From NCBI GenBank assembly GCA_036741775.1, contig DAINRQ010000010.1:1-64000 (forward strand): a DNA stretch of 64,000 bases. The letters run 5' to 3'. The notes beneath the pieces are model-generated. The model was not told where the DNA came from. It saw only the letters and a list, made by a program, of their open reading frames with translations, and did not search any database. Source of the DNA: JAJKIV01 sp036741775 (lineage in GTDB: Bacteria; Gemmatimonadota; Gemmatimonadetes; Gemmatimonadales; Gemmatimonadaceae). Both the position numbers and the translations under genes were made by a program. Shown in pieces: positions 53,935 to 63,167 of this stretch; positions within the stretch are counted from its first letter, which is position 1; each line of letters begins with the position of its first letter.

Positions 53935-54577
53935 GGTCAAGTTCTGCGGCCTGACGCGTGCCGCCGACGTCGATTTCGCCGCGTCGTTAGGCGCCACGTA
54001 CGTCGGGGTCATCTTCGCCGACAGTCCGCGGCGCGTCGATCCCCCGATGGCGGCCCGCGTCGTGGCGCCCGCGCGAGGGCGGGCACGGACGGTCGGCGTG
54101 TTCGGTCCGTCGACCGTCGACGCCATAAGCTCGGTCGCCGGGGAGGTCGCCCTCGACGTGATTCAATTGCATGGCGACCCCACGCCCGACGCCGTCGAGC
54201 GGGTACGACCCGTCTTCGCGGGTGAGGTCTGGGCCGTCGTTCGCGTCGCGACGAACGTGCTTCCTGCTGACGCGGTCCCGCTCTTCCACGTCGCTGACGC
54301 CGTCGTACTCGACACGAAAGTGGCCGGTCAGCTCGGGGGCACAGGGACGCCGTTCGACTGGGATGCGGTCGCGCAGGCGCTGGACGGGCATCGGGCGAAC
54401 GCACGTGTGGTCCTCGCTGGTGGCTTGACCCCGGCCAACGTCGTGGACGCGATGCGCGCGATCGCCCCGGACGTGATTGACGTCTCGTCCGGTGTGGAAA
54501 CCGCGCCGGGGATCAAGGACCACGCGCGCATGCGCGCATTTGCCGACGCCGTTCGTGGGCGGGGATCGACCGTGTGA
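53924..54577 (+). CDS. trpF: Phosphoribosylanthranilate isomerase
   Basis: Amadori rearrangement to CdRP in tryptophan synthesis. 217 residues, GTG start. N-terminal VKFCGLTRAADVDFA with the catalytic Cys, the VIQLHGDP strand, the catalytic Asp in AVVLDTKVAGQLGGTGTPFDW, LAGGLTPANV and VSSGVETAPGIKD. It overlaps trpB by 4 bases. Confidence 0.96.
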   Translation: MSVEVKFCGLTRAADVDFAASLGATYVGVIFADSPRRVDPPMAARVVAPARGRARTVGVFGPSTVDAISSVAGEVALDVIQLHGDPTPDAVERVRPVFAGEVWAVVRVATNVLPADAVPLFHVADAVVLDTKVAGQLGGTGTPFDWDAVAQALDGHRANARVVLAGGLTPANVVDAMRAIAPDVIDVSSGVETAPGIKDHARMRAFADAVRGRGSTV

Positions 54578-55785
54578 GCGACACGATGACGAAAGGCCGT
54601 GGGGTACGAGTCGCGGGTGATCGATTCGGCGCATTCGGCGGGCGGTACGTGCCCGAGACGCTCATCCCGGCGCTCGACGCCCTCGACGTCGCTTTCGACG
54701 ACGCGATGGGCGACGCCGATTTCCGTGCGGCGCTCGACGAGATGCTCCGGGATTACGTCGGGCGCCCGTCCATCCTGAGCGATGCGCCGCGCCTCTCGGA
54801 GCGGATCGGCACGCGCGTGTTCCTGAAGCGTGAGGACCTGAACCACACGGGCGCGCACAAGATCAACAACACCGTGGGGCAGGTGCTGCTCGCGCGGCGG
54901 ATGGGGAAACGCCGGATCATCGCCGAGACCGGGGCCGGCCAGCACGGCGTCGCGACGGCGACCGTGTGCGCGCGGTTCGGGCTCGAGTGCGTGGTCTACA
55001 TGGGCGAGGAGGACATGCGGCGGCAGGAGCTCAACGTCTTCCGCATGCGGCTCATGGGCGCGACGGTGATCCCGGTCACCAGCGGCACGCGTACGCTCAA
55101 GGACGCGACGACGGAAGCGATCCGAGACTGGGTCACGAACGTCGAAGACACGCACTACATCATCGGCTCGGTCGTCGGGCCTGCCCCGTATCCACGGATG
55201 GTCCGCGAGTTCCAGGCAGTCATCGGCCGCGAAGCGAGGGCACAGATGCTCGAGCGTGCCGGCGGGTTGCCCACCACGGTCGTGGCGTGCGTGGGAGGCG
55301 GCTCGAACGCGATTGGCGTGTTCGCGGGGTTCGTGGACGACCGAGACGTCGAGCTCGTGGGGGTAGAGGCCGCTGGCGACGGGCTCGACACCGAGCGCCA
55401 TTCAGCCTCGTTGTCGCGCGGCACGCCGGGCGTCCTGCATGGATCGCTGAGCTACCTCCTGCAGGACGCCGCGGGCCAGGTCCATCCGGCCCACTCGATC
55501 TCCGCCGGACTCGATTATCCGGGGGTTGGCCCGGAGCACGCGTTCCTGAAGGAGTCGGGACGGGCGACCTACGTCGCGGTCACCGACCGGGAAGCGCTCG
55601 CCGGCTTTGCGCTCCTCAGCCGGTTGGAGGGGATCATCCCAGCGTTGGAAACCGCTCATGCAGTCGCGTGGATTTCGTCGCAGGCGGGTCGGTGGAAGCC
55701 TGACCATCGGGTGCTCTTGTGCGTCAGTGGTAGAGGTGACAAGGACGTCGCGCAAATCAGCCAGCTGAGCACGTTGCCCGAGTGA
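54574..55785 (+). CDS. trpB: Tryptophan synthase beta chain
   Basis: PLP enzyme joining indole and serine. 403 residues. It begins with the FGAFGGRYVPETLIPAL segment; the PLP Lys is in KREDLNHTGAHKINN (about 92). ETGAGQHGVATATV, the ACVGGGSNAIG phosphate loop and EGIIPALETAHAV are present. The partner trpA is separated by two signalling genes. It overlaps the next gene by 4 bases. Confidence 0.97.
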   Translation: MSDTMTKGRGVRVAGDRFGAFGGRYVPETLIPALDALDVAFDDAMGDADFRAALDEMLRDYVGRPSILSDAPRLSERIGTRVFLKREDLNHTGAHKINNTVGQVLLARRMGKRRIIAETGAGQHGVATATVCARFGLECVVYMGEEDMRRQELNVFRMRLMGATVIPVTSGTRTLKDATTEAIRDWVTNVEDTHYIIGSVVGPAPYPRMVREFQAVIGREARAQMLERAGGLPTTVVACVGGGSNAIGVFAGFVDDRDVELVGVEAAGDGLDTERHSASLSRGTPGVLHGSLSYLLQDAAGQVHPAHSISAGLDYPGVGPEHAFLKESGRATYVAVTDREALAGFALLSRLEGIIPALETAHAVAWISSQAGRWKPDHRVLLCVSGRGDKDVAQISQLSTLPE

Positions 55786-57485
55786 CGCTTTCTTCCGTTC
55801 CGACTCCCGCCCAGGAGTCGGGTCGGCCCGAACCGCCTTTTTCGACCACGCTCGTCGAGGAGATGCTCAAACTCCTCGTCAAGGCGGCGCGAGCCCACCA
55901 ACTCTATCTGCATAACAACCCCAGCTACCTGCGTGCGCTCGACACTGCGCGCGCGGCGTTCGCGCCCATCTGGGAAGCGACGGACGAGCTGGCGTTCGAC
56001 GTGACCGAGACGGAGTTCCGCTGGCACGGCGCAACGGTGCTGCACGAGCCCGAGAAGGCGACCGACAACATCCCCTGGATGATGTACAAGGACGGGATTC
56101 GCGAGCTCCGGCTGATGAAGGACTTCGAGCAGCACGAGCTCGTGCCGCTGCTCGACATCCTGCAGCGCTCGCGGAAGGTCTCGCCCGAGGAGGACGACCT
56201 CCTGACGATGCTCTGGGAGCAGGAGTTCAACTACCTGCGCTACCGGTACATCGATCTTTCGACGGACCAGGCGGCACCCATCGACAAGGCTGGGTTCCGT
56301 GGCGGGGAGGTCGGGGTGGACACGCTCCGCGACAGCGCGCCGCCCATCGACTCGAGCGTCCCGTCCGTCGTCAACCTCGACGACTTCGACTCGACGCTCT
56401 ACTTCCTCGAAGAGCGCGAGATCGAGTATCTCCGCGACGAGGTTCGGAAGGAGTACGCCATCGACATGCGACGCAACGTCGTCGCGATGCTCCTCGACAC
56501 GTTCGAGACGCAGACCGATCGCGGGATTCGCGAGGAGATCGCGGCGCTGCTCGACACGTTGATGCTGCACATCCTGTCGTCGGGCCAGTTCAAGACCGCG
56601 GCGTTTCTACTTCGCGAGACTGCGCAAACGGCGGAGCGGACATCGGGCATCACGCCGGAGCAGCGGAACGCCCTCCTCAAGATCCGCGATCGCTTGAGCG
56701 ACCCCGAGGTGCTGTCACAGATCCTCCAGTCGCTGGACGAGGCGTCGCAGCTCCCGGATCAGGAAGACCTGAACGAGCTGTTTGGGCAGCTGAAGGTGAC
56801 GGCGCTCGCGACGGTGTTCTCGTGGCTCCTCAAGGCGCAGACGCCGCGGCTTCGCGGGCTCCTCGAGAACACCGCCGCGCAGCTCGCGACGATGAACACG
56901 GCGGAGCTGGTGCGACTCATCGGGGCGAGCGATCGCGAAGTGGCGCGAGAAGCCGTCCGGCGCGCGGGGGCGGTGCGCGCGACGGCGGCCGTTGCCGCCC
57001 TCGCGAAGCTCACGACGGACGCGGACGTCCAGATGCGGCTGGCGGCGGTTCAGGCGTTAGGTGAGATCGCGTCACCCGGGGCGCTGCAGTTTCTCGAGCG
57101 CACCATCGAGGACGCGCACCGCGACGTCCGCGTCGCGACCGCGCGCGCCATCGCGGCGCGTGTCCACCGGCCGGCACTGCCGAAGATCGAGGCGGTCGTC
57201 AAGGGCAAACTGGCGCGCGACGCCGACCTCACCGAGAAGATGGCGCTGTTCGAGGCCTATGGGACGTTGTGTGGCGAGGCGGGCGTCAGTCTGCTCGACG
57301 GAATGCTCAACGCCCGCGGCCTCTTCGGGAAGAAGGAGGATCCGGAGCTTCGCGCCTGCGCCGCCATGGCGCTGGGCCGCATTGGCTCGGAGGCGGCGAT
57401 CGCGACGCTCCGGCGCGCGTCGGCGGAGAAGGACATTCTCGTGCGCAACGCCGTGAACCGCGCCCTGCGCGGAGGCACCGCATGA
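55782..57485 (+). CDS. HEAT-repeat protein of unknown function, inside the trp operon
   Basis: 567 residues, GTG start. The N-terminal half (about 20-330) is acidic and helical, with many conserved-looking aromatic residues (HQLYLHNNPSYLRAL, NIPWMMYKDGIRELRL). The C-terminal part (about 380-565) consists of HEAT-like helical repeats: VAALAKLTTDADVQMRLAAV, LERTIEDAHRDVRVATARAI and ATLRRASAEKDILVRNAVNRAL. There is no signal peptide. It overlaps trpB and the HD-GYP gene by 4 bases each, so all are co-translated. It is probably a scaffold for the HD-GYP partner (inference). Confidence 0.8.
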   Translation: MTLSSVPTPAQESGRPEPPFSTTLVEEMLKLLVKAARAHQLYLHNNPSYLRALDTARAAFAPIWEATDELAFDVTETEFRWHGATVLHEPEKATDNIPWMMYKDGIRELRLMKDFEQHELVPLLDILQRSRKVSPEEDDLLTMLWEQEFNYLRYRYIDLSTDQAAPIDKAGFRGGEVGVDTLRDSAPPIDSSVPSVVNLDDFDSTLYFLEEREIEYLRDEVRKEYAIDMRRNVVAMLLDTFETQTDRGIREEIAALLDTLMLHILSSGQFKTAAFLLRETAQTAERTSGITPEQRNALLKIRDRLSDPEVLSQILQSLDEASQLPDQEDLNELFGQLKVTALATVFSWLLKAQTPRLRGLLENTAAQLATMNTAELVRLIGASDREVAREAVRRAGAVRATAAVAALAKLTTDADVQMRLAAVQALGEIASPGALQFLERTIEDAHRDVRVATARAIAARVHRPALPKIEAVVKGKLARDADLTEKMALFEAYGTLCGEAGVSLLDGMLNARGLFGKKEDPELRACAAMALGRIGSEAAIATLRRASAEKDILVRNAVNRALRGGTA

Positions 57486-58972
57486 CGGCGGTGCCGGAGC
57501 GCCCCACGCTCGAACGCGCGGTGCCGAACGGCTCGTCGAGCGACATCGGAGGCGATCCGTTCATCCGCCGAATCGGACGGTCCTTCATCATCGCACTCTA
57601 TGGCGCGACGCGCGCCATCCGCCTCTACCCGGTCGAGAACGAAGCGGTCAAGAAGGCGCTCGACGAGCTCACGAGCGTGACGGCGGAGATCCTGACCCGC
57701 GAAGGCGAATTCGAGCTCCGCGTCACGAACGAGTTCATCTTCATCAATCAGACCCGGCTTCGCCTCGACCTCGACAACTACGCGAGCTTCACGCAGATCC
57801 TGTCGGTCTTCCGCGCGGCCGGCGTTGGCGTCGCCCGTGTGATGCCGGGGGTGTGGCCGCGCGACTGGCTCGTGTTCCTGTCGGCGCTGCAGGCACCGGC
57901 GGCGGAAACCGAATCGGAAGACCGATTCGTCGACGTCGTGGAGCGGCTCTCCACCGCCGGCGTGACGCTCATCGAGATCGGTCCGCCGTCGGGTGTCGAT
58001 GACGACGGCGACTTCCGCGAACGCGCCAAGGAAGCTGCCAAGCGCACGTACAGCCAGTCGGTAGCGGCGACCAAGGACGTAATCAACTCCGTCCGCATGG
58101 GTCGCGGCGTCAACCTCAAGAAGATCAAGCGCGTCGTACAGGGGATCGTCGACCAGATCCTGAACGAGGAAACGTCGCTGCTCGGGCTCACGACCATCCG
58201 CGACTACGACGAATACACCTTCACGCATAGCGTCAACGTCTGCATCTTCTCGGTCGCGTTAGGGCGACGACTCGGGCTCGGGAAGCGCCAGCTCTACGAT
58301 CTGGGGCTCGCCGCGCTGTTCCACGACGTCGGCAAGTCGCGCGTGCCGCTCACGGTGCTCAACAAGGTCGAGCAGCTCGACGACAACGACTGGCGCTACA
58401 TCGCCGCGCACCCCTGGATGGGTTTGCTGACCTTGTTCCAGCTCCGCGGCCAGCAGGAGCTGCCGTATCGAGCGATGACGGTGGCCTACGAGCATCACAT
58501 GAAGTGCGACCTGACAGGCTACCCGAAGAACGTGCGGCCGCGCGCGCTCAGCATCTTCAGCAAGATCGTGGCGGTAGCGGACGGCTTCGACGCGGCGACG
58601 TCACGACGCACGTACCAGACGGAACCGCTGTCACCAGCAGCCGTACTCGCCGGGATGCGCGACAATCCGCGCCGCGGCTTCGATTCGGTCGTCGTCAAGG
58701 CATTCATCAACCTGTTGGGGATCTACCCGGTAGGCACGCTGGTCGTCCTCGATACGTTCGAGCTCGCCATCGTCCACTCCGTGAACCCGAACCCCGAAGC
58801 CATTTCGCGCCCGATCGTTCGCATCGTCAGCGACGAGCGCGGCAACATCGCCTACCCGGGCCGCAACGTGGACCTCGCGGAGAAGGACGCCGACGGCGCG
58901 CACGTCCGAACCATCATCAAAACGGAGAATCCCGATCGCTATGGTATCAACGTCGGCGACTACTTCGTCTGA
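57482..58972 (+). CDS. HD-GYP domain protein (putative cyclic-di-GMP phosphodiesterase)
   Basis: 496 residues from ATG 57482. An N-terminal helical region of about 220 residues precedes the HD-GYP domain (about 235-430). Metal ligands are visible: His in FTHSVNV, HD in LFHDVGKSRVP (about 281), His in AAHPWMG, HH in YEHHMKCDLTGYP (about 338-348) and Asp in VADGFDAATSRRTY. The GYP signature is altered (HHM and DLTGYP instead of HHE and DGxGYP), so activity is likely but not certain. It lies between the HEAT gene and trpA. Confidence 0.88.
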   Translation: MTAVPERPTLERAVPNGSSSDIGGDPFIRRIGRSFIIALYGATRAIRLYPVENEAVKKALDELTSVTAEILTREGEFELRVTNEFIFINQTRLRLDLDNYASFTQILSVFRAAGVGVARVMPGVWPRDWLVFLSALQAPAAETESEDRFVDVVERLSTAGVTLIEIGPPSGVDDDGDFRERAKEAAKRTYSQSVAATKDVINSVRMGRGVNLKKIKRVVQGIVDQILNEETSLLGLTTIRDYDEYTFTHSVNVCIFSVALGRRLGLGKRQLYDLGLAALFHDVGKSRVPLTVLNKVEQLDDNDWRYIAAHPWMGLLTLFQLRGQQELPYRAMTVAYEHHMKCDLTGYPKNVRPRALSIFSKIVAVADGFDAATSRRTYQTEPLSPAAVLAGMRDNPRRGFDSVVVKAFINLLGIYPVGTLVVLDTFELAIVHSVNPNPEAISRPIVRIVSDERGNIAYPGRNVDLAEKDADGAHVRTIIKTENPDRYGINVGDYFV

Positions 58973-58973
58973 C

Positions 58974-59741
58974 GTGCTGACGTCGCGATTGGCGGCGCTG
59001 CGTGAACGCGGGCGGCGGGCGCTCGTGTGCTACGTGACGGCAGGCCACCCCGACCCGGCCCGCTCGCTCGAGCTCCTGCGCGGGCTCGAGTCGGCGGGGG
59101 CTGACGTGATCGAGCTCGGTGTGCCGTTCTCCGATCCCATGGCGGACGGGCCGGTGATCCAGGCGAGCTCCCAGCGCGCGCTGGAGCACGGCGTCACTCT
59201 GGTGCGCACGCTCGACATGATCGGCGAGTCCGGCGTTCGAACGCCGGTCGTACTGTTCACGTACCTGAATCCGCTGCTCGCCGCGGGGCCGTCGATCCTC
59301 GATCGCGCCGCCGATGCGGGCGCCCATGGCGTGCTCGTCACTGACCTGCCGGTCGGGGCGGACCCCGAGCGCGAGGCATGGTTAGGCGATAGCCGGCTCG
59401 CGTTCGTTCGGCTCGTCGCGCCGACGACACCGCTCGGGCGGATGCGCGAGATCACGGCACACGGGAGCGGGTTCGTGTACCTGATCAGCCGCCGCGGCGT
59501 CACCGGGATGCGTTCCGACACGCCGGCCGAGCTTCCCGAGACGATCGCGCGGCTCCGGGCGGCAACCACGTTGCCGATCTGCGTCGGGTTCGGTATCGCG
59601 TCACCGGAACAGGCCCAGCGCGTCGGGCGTCTTGCGGACGGCGTCGTCGTCGGCAGCGCGATCGTGGAAGCGGCAACGCGGTCGGTCGGCTCGGCGGTCG
59701 CGCTCGTGGCGGAGCTTCGCCGCGCGCTCGACGAGATCTGA
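58974..59741 (+). CDS. trpA: Tryptophan synthase alpha chain
   Basis: Cleaves indole-3-glycerol phosphate to indole for TrpB. 255 residues from GTG 58974; ATG 58941 in the same frame would add 11 residues but overlap the HD-GYP gene by 32 bases. The catalytic Glu and Asp are in IELGVPFSDPMADGPVIQ. LLVTDLPV-like (VLVTDLPVGAD), YLISRRGVTG and VGFGIASPEQA complete the barrel. Confidence 0.95.
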   Translation: MLTSRLAALRERGRRALVCYVTAGHPDPARSLELLRGLESAGADVIELGVPFSDPMADGPVIQASSQRALEHGVTLVRTLDMIGESGVRTPVVLFTYLNPLLAAGPSILDRAADAGAHGVLVTDLPVGADPEREAWLGDSRLAFVRLVAPTTPLGRMREITAHGSGFVYLISRRGVTGMRSDTPAELPETIARLRAATTLPICVGFGIASPEQAQRVGRLADGVVVGSAIVEAATRSVGSAVALVAELRRALDEI

Positions 59742-59789
59742 CATGCGGCGCGCGTCAGCGAGTCGAGGCAGGAGCAAAGGGGGCGGCGC

Positions 59790-61883
59790 GTGACCCGCTT
59801 CCTCGCCGTCTATGCGCGCTTCGTCGCGAGCTTCGGCACGATCCTGCTGCTTGCCGCGCTCGTCACCGACATTCGGTGGACCAATCAGCTCGCAGGATTG
59901 GCCAGCGTGATCGTGCTGGCCGTTCTGCTGCGCGCGTTTCAGATCCCGCTCACGAAGTATTCCGCGCTCAACCTGCTCGGGATGCTGGCCGCCGGGGCGG
60001 CGATCATCATCGGCGCGCCCGCGACGGCGTTAGGGCTGTACGCCGGCGTGTTCGTCGCCGACTGGCTCCTCCTCCGGAAACCGCCTGCGGCGAGCGCGAT
60101 CAATGGCGGGCGTGAGGCGCTCGCCCTCTTCGGCGCGTACGGCTTCTACGCGTGGATTACGTCGCTCAGTGCGGGCGCGCCTGGCCTTCACGCCGACGCC
60201 ATCCCCGCCGTCGCGCTCCTGCTCGCGGCGCATTTCCTCTTCAGCCGCGGGCTTCAGTACTGCACGCTGCTCATCCGCGACAAGCTGCACGCCGACGAAC
60301 GGTCGCTCATCCTGCGCTACGAGGTCATTGCGTTCGGTGCCGGCGCGATCGCCGTGCTCGTCTCGCTTCTCACGATTTCGAGCGTGGGCTGGACGGGATG
60401 GTTCGTCGTGGCCTTCGTGCTCATGTTCGCTGGCCTCCTGCTCAAGAAGATTCTCGAGGAAGCGGTCGCGGCCGAGGAGTTGAACAAGATTCACGCGATG
60501 GAACAGGTCGTGTCCTCCGACGCGAACCTCGCCGAGTCGTTGCGCGAGATCGAGCGACTCGCGAACCGCCTCGTCGACTGGAACGGGTTCCGTATCTGGC
60601 GGCACCAGAACGGGGCGTTGCGCCTCATCTACGAGTCGGGCACCGGGTTGCTGGCCGAGCCGCGCGAGAATGGCGTGTACGGGGGGCGGCTGCGCGACAC
60701 CGCTATGAGCACCGGAGAGCCAATCGTGATCATCGACGCGGCTCGCGACGCTCGTGCCGAGGGCGTTGGGCCCTCCGCACTGAGCCTCGCCGTCGTCCCG
60801 TTGCGGTTCGGCGATCGGAACATCGGGATCGTCGAGCTCGACCATCACAAGCGCGGTACCTACGGGGCGAAGGAGCTCACCCTCGTCTCGCGGTTCGCGA
60901 ACCAGCTGGCGACCGCGCTTCACATCCAGGATCTGCGCCAGCCGCTCATGGCGGCGCTCGCGCGGGTCGAAACCCAGCTGGACACGCTGAACGAGTCAGC
61001 TCGCGCGCTTCGCACGGGTGCCGAGGTGGTGGCGCGAAACACGGCGGACATCACGCGAGGTATCGGCGAGGAATCCGAGCAGGCTGACCGCAGCCTCGAT
61101 GTCGCGCGGTCGCTGCAATCGCGGACGACGGAGATTGCTCGCGACGGACGCGACGCCGCCGACGCGAGCGAGCGCGCGACGAGGATCGCCGGGGAACACA
61201 GCGACACCATCGGCACCGCGATCGAGCGGCTCGTGAGTGCGAAGCGATTCATCGGCGAAAGCACGACGCAGATCGGCTCGCTCTCGAAGAGCACGCAACG
61301 CATCACGGACTTCATCGCCGTCATCAAGGAGCTCGCCGATCAGACGAACCTGCTCGCGCTGAACGCGGCGATCGAGGCCGCACGGGCCGGCGTGCAGGGG
61401 CAGGGGTTCGCGGTCGTGGCGAACGAGGTGCGCAAGCTGGCCGAGCAGAGCGCCCGGGCGTCGGAGGACGCCGGCGAGATCGTGTTGGGGTTCGAGCAGG
61501 AGATGCGGCAGGTCGCGTCACAGGTCACCCGTGGCCAGACGATGATGCGCGACGTCGAGTCGCTGTCGGAGTCCGCACGGACGGCGTTGAACGAGATCGT
61601 CGATGCCACGGCGGCGAGCCTGACGTGGAGCCAACGCATCGCCGATACGTCGCGCACGCAGGAGGCAGAGGTCGGGCGTTTGACCGAGCGCATCGAGCGG
61701 ATCGTGGAGATTTCGCGGCGGAATCGGGAAGGGGCAGAGAACGTAACGCGCTCGGCGGTCGACCAGGCGAGCGCGCTGCGCGAGCTCGAGGGCGCGGCGC
61801 GCGAGCTGCGCGAAGTGGCGGCAGACCTGAGCGACCTCACGCGGCGAATCGCGCGCGTGGCGAAGGCGTCCGGCGTGAATTGA
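59790..61883 (+). CDS. Chemoreceptor-like protein with membrane helices, GAF and MCP signalling domains
   Basis: 697 residues, GTG start at 59790. About six or more N-terminal membrane helices (5-225), a GAF domain (about 240-385, LIYESGTGLL to FANQLATALHI), then a long helical MCP domain. The MCP tip lies at about 510-545: ELADQTNLLALNAAIEAARAG and FAVVANEVRKLAEQSA are the highly conserved hairpin. There is no HAMP domain and no periplasmic loop, so it should sense inside the cell or membrane. No che or flagellar genes are nearby. Confidence 0.9.
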   Translation: MTRFLAVYARFVASFGTILLLAALVTDIRWTNQLAGLASVIVLAVLLRAFQIPLTKYSALNLLGMLAAGAAIIIGAPATALGLYAGVFVADWLLLRKPPAASAINGGREALALFGAYGFYAWITSLSAGAPGLHADAIPAVALLLAAHFLFSRGLQYCTLLIRDKLHADERSLILRYEVIAFGAGAIAVLVSLLTISSVGWTGWFVVAFVLMFAGLLLKKILEEAVAAEELNKIHAMEQVVSSDANLAESLREIERLANRLVDWNGFRIWRHQNGALRLIYESGTGLLAEPRENGVYGGRLRDTAMSTGEPIVIIDAARDARAEGVGPSALSLAVVPLRFGDRNIGIVELDHHKRGTYGAKELTLVSRFANQLATALHIQDLRQPLMAALARVETQLDTLNESARALRTGAEVVARNTADITRGIGEESEQADRSLDVARSLQSRTTEIARDGRDAADASERATRIAGEHSDTIGTAIERLVSAKRFIGESTTQIGSLSKSTQRITDFIAVIKELADQTNLLALNAAIEAARAGVQGQGFAVVANEVRKLAEQSARASEDAGEIVLGFEQEMRQVASQVTRGQTMMRDVESLSESARTALNEIVDATAASLTWSQRIADTSRTQEAEVGRLTERIERIVEISRRNREGAENVTRSAVDQASALRELEGAARELREVAADLSDLTRRIARVAKASGVN

Positions 61884-61915
61884 CACTCCCACGCGGGCTT
61901 CCTACGTTCCGCCCG

Positions 61916-62359
61916 GTGAGCGACATCGCTTACATCGCGCTCGGGTCGAACCTGGGCGACCGCCGCGGATACCTGGAGCGCGCTCGTGCCGAGATCGATG
62001 CCATTCCCGGCTGCCGTGTCATCGCGGCAACCGCTATCGAGGAAACCGAACCGCTCGGCGAACTCGCGCAACCAGCCTACCTGAACCAAATGCTGGCCGT
62101 CGAGACCACACTCGAGCCGGACGCGCTGCTCGCCCAACTGCACGCCATCGAGTCGGCCGCGGGGCGGGCACGAGCGGAGCGGTGGGGCTCCCGCACCCTC
62201 GACCTCGACATCGTCACGTTCGGCGATCGCGTCGTCCGCAGCCCGGACCTGACGATTCCACACCCGGGCCTCGCCGAACGCGAGTTCTGGCAGCGCGAGG
62301 TCGCCGAGCTCCGGCGTGCGCTGGGTACTCCCATCACGTCACGCGATGAGCGCCCCTAA
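61916..62359 (+). CDS. folK: 2-amino-4-hydroxy-6-hydroxymethyldihydropteridine pyrophosphokinase
   Basis: Activates the folate pterin with ATP. 147 residues from GTG 61916. Motifs: IALGSNLGDRRGYLERA at the N-terminus and GSRTLDLDIVTFGD (catalytic Asp pair), followed by IPHPGLAEREF. It overlaps panB by 14 bases; folK-panB-panC is a common set. Confidence 0.95.
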   Translation: MSDIAYIALGSNLGDRRGYLERARAEIDAIPGCRVIAATAIEETEPLGELAQPAYLNQMLAVETTLEPDALLAQLHAIESAAGRARAERWGSRTLDLDIVTFGDRVVRSPDLTIPHPGLAEREFWQREVAELRRALGTPITSRDERP

Positions 62360-63164
62360 CGAAGCACCTCGCATCACCGTGCGCGAGGTGCTCGCCCGCA
62401 AGCAGCGTGGTGAGCGCCTCGTGATGGTCTCCGCGTACGACGCGCTTTTCGCGCGTCTCGCGGAGGAGGGCGGAGCCGATCTCATTCTCGTGGGCGACTC
62501 ACTCGCGAACGTGATCCTCGGGCTGGAGTCGACAGTCCCGATCACGGTCGACCAGATGATTCACCACGGCGCGGCAGCGCGGCGAGGCGTGTCGCGCGCG
62601 ATGGTCGTCGTCGACATGCCGTTCATGAGCTACCAGGTGAGCACCGAAGACGCGTTGCGCAACGCCGGCCGCATCATGAAGGAAACCAATGCGCACGCCG
62701 TGAAGGTCGAAGGCGGCGACGAGCGCATCGCCGACGTCGTATTCGCGATGTCCCGCGCCGGGATCCCCGTCATGGGGCACATCGGCTTCACGCCACAGTC
62801 GGTCAACACACTCGGCGGCTTCCGCGTGCAGGGACGAGCGCCCGAGGACCACGATCGGCTGCTGGACGAAGCGAAGCGCATGGAGGCCGCCGGCGCGTTC
62901 TCGCTCGTGCTCGAGTTGGTGCCGACCGCGCTGTCGAAGGCGGTCACGGCGGCGATTCGGATCCCGACGATCGGCATTGGCGCCGGCGTGGAATGCGACG
63001 GGCAGGTGCTCGTGCTCCACGACCTGCTTGGCCTGAACGACCGCTTCCGGCCGAAGTTTCTGCGTCGCTACGCGGAGCTCGCCGGCGACGTGCGCGACGC
63101 GGTGAAGCGGTTCTCCGAGGACGTGCGTACTGGGCGGTACCCCGATGCCGACCACAGCTTCTAG
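62346..63164 (+). CDS. panB: 3-methyl-2-oxobutanoate hydroxymethyltransferase
   Basis: First step of pantothenate synthesis, using methylene-tetrahydrofolate. 272 residues from ATG 62346. VSAYDALFARLAEEGGADLILVGDSLANVILG (Mg2+ Asp), VVVDMPFMSY, VKVEGGDE, VMGHIGFTPQS, LVLELVP and TIGIGAGVECDGQVLVLHDLLGL are family segments. panC follows after 3 bases. Confidence 0.97.
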   Translation: MSAPNEAPRITVREVLARKQRGERLVMVSAYDALFARLAEEGGADLILVGDSLANVILGLESTVPITVDQMIHHGAAARRGVSRAMVVVDMPFMSYQVSTEDALRNAGRIMKETNAHAVKVEGGDERIADVVFAMSRAGIPVMGHIGFTPQSVNTLGGFRVQGRAPEDHDRLLDEAKRMEAAGAFSLVLELVPTALSKAVTAAIRIPTIGIGAGVECDGQVLVLHDLLGLNDRFRPKFLRRYAELAGDVRDAVKRFSEDVRTGRYPDADHSF

Positions 63165-63167
63165 GCC

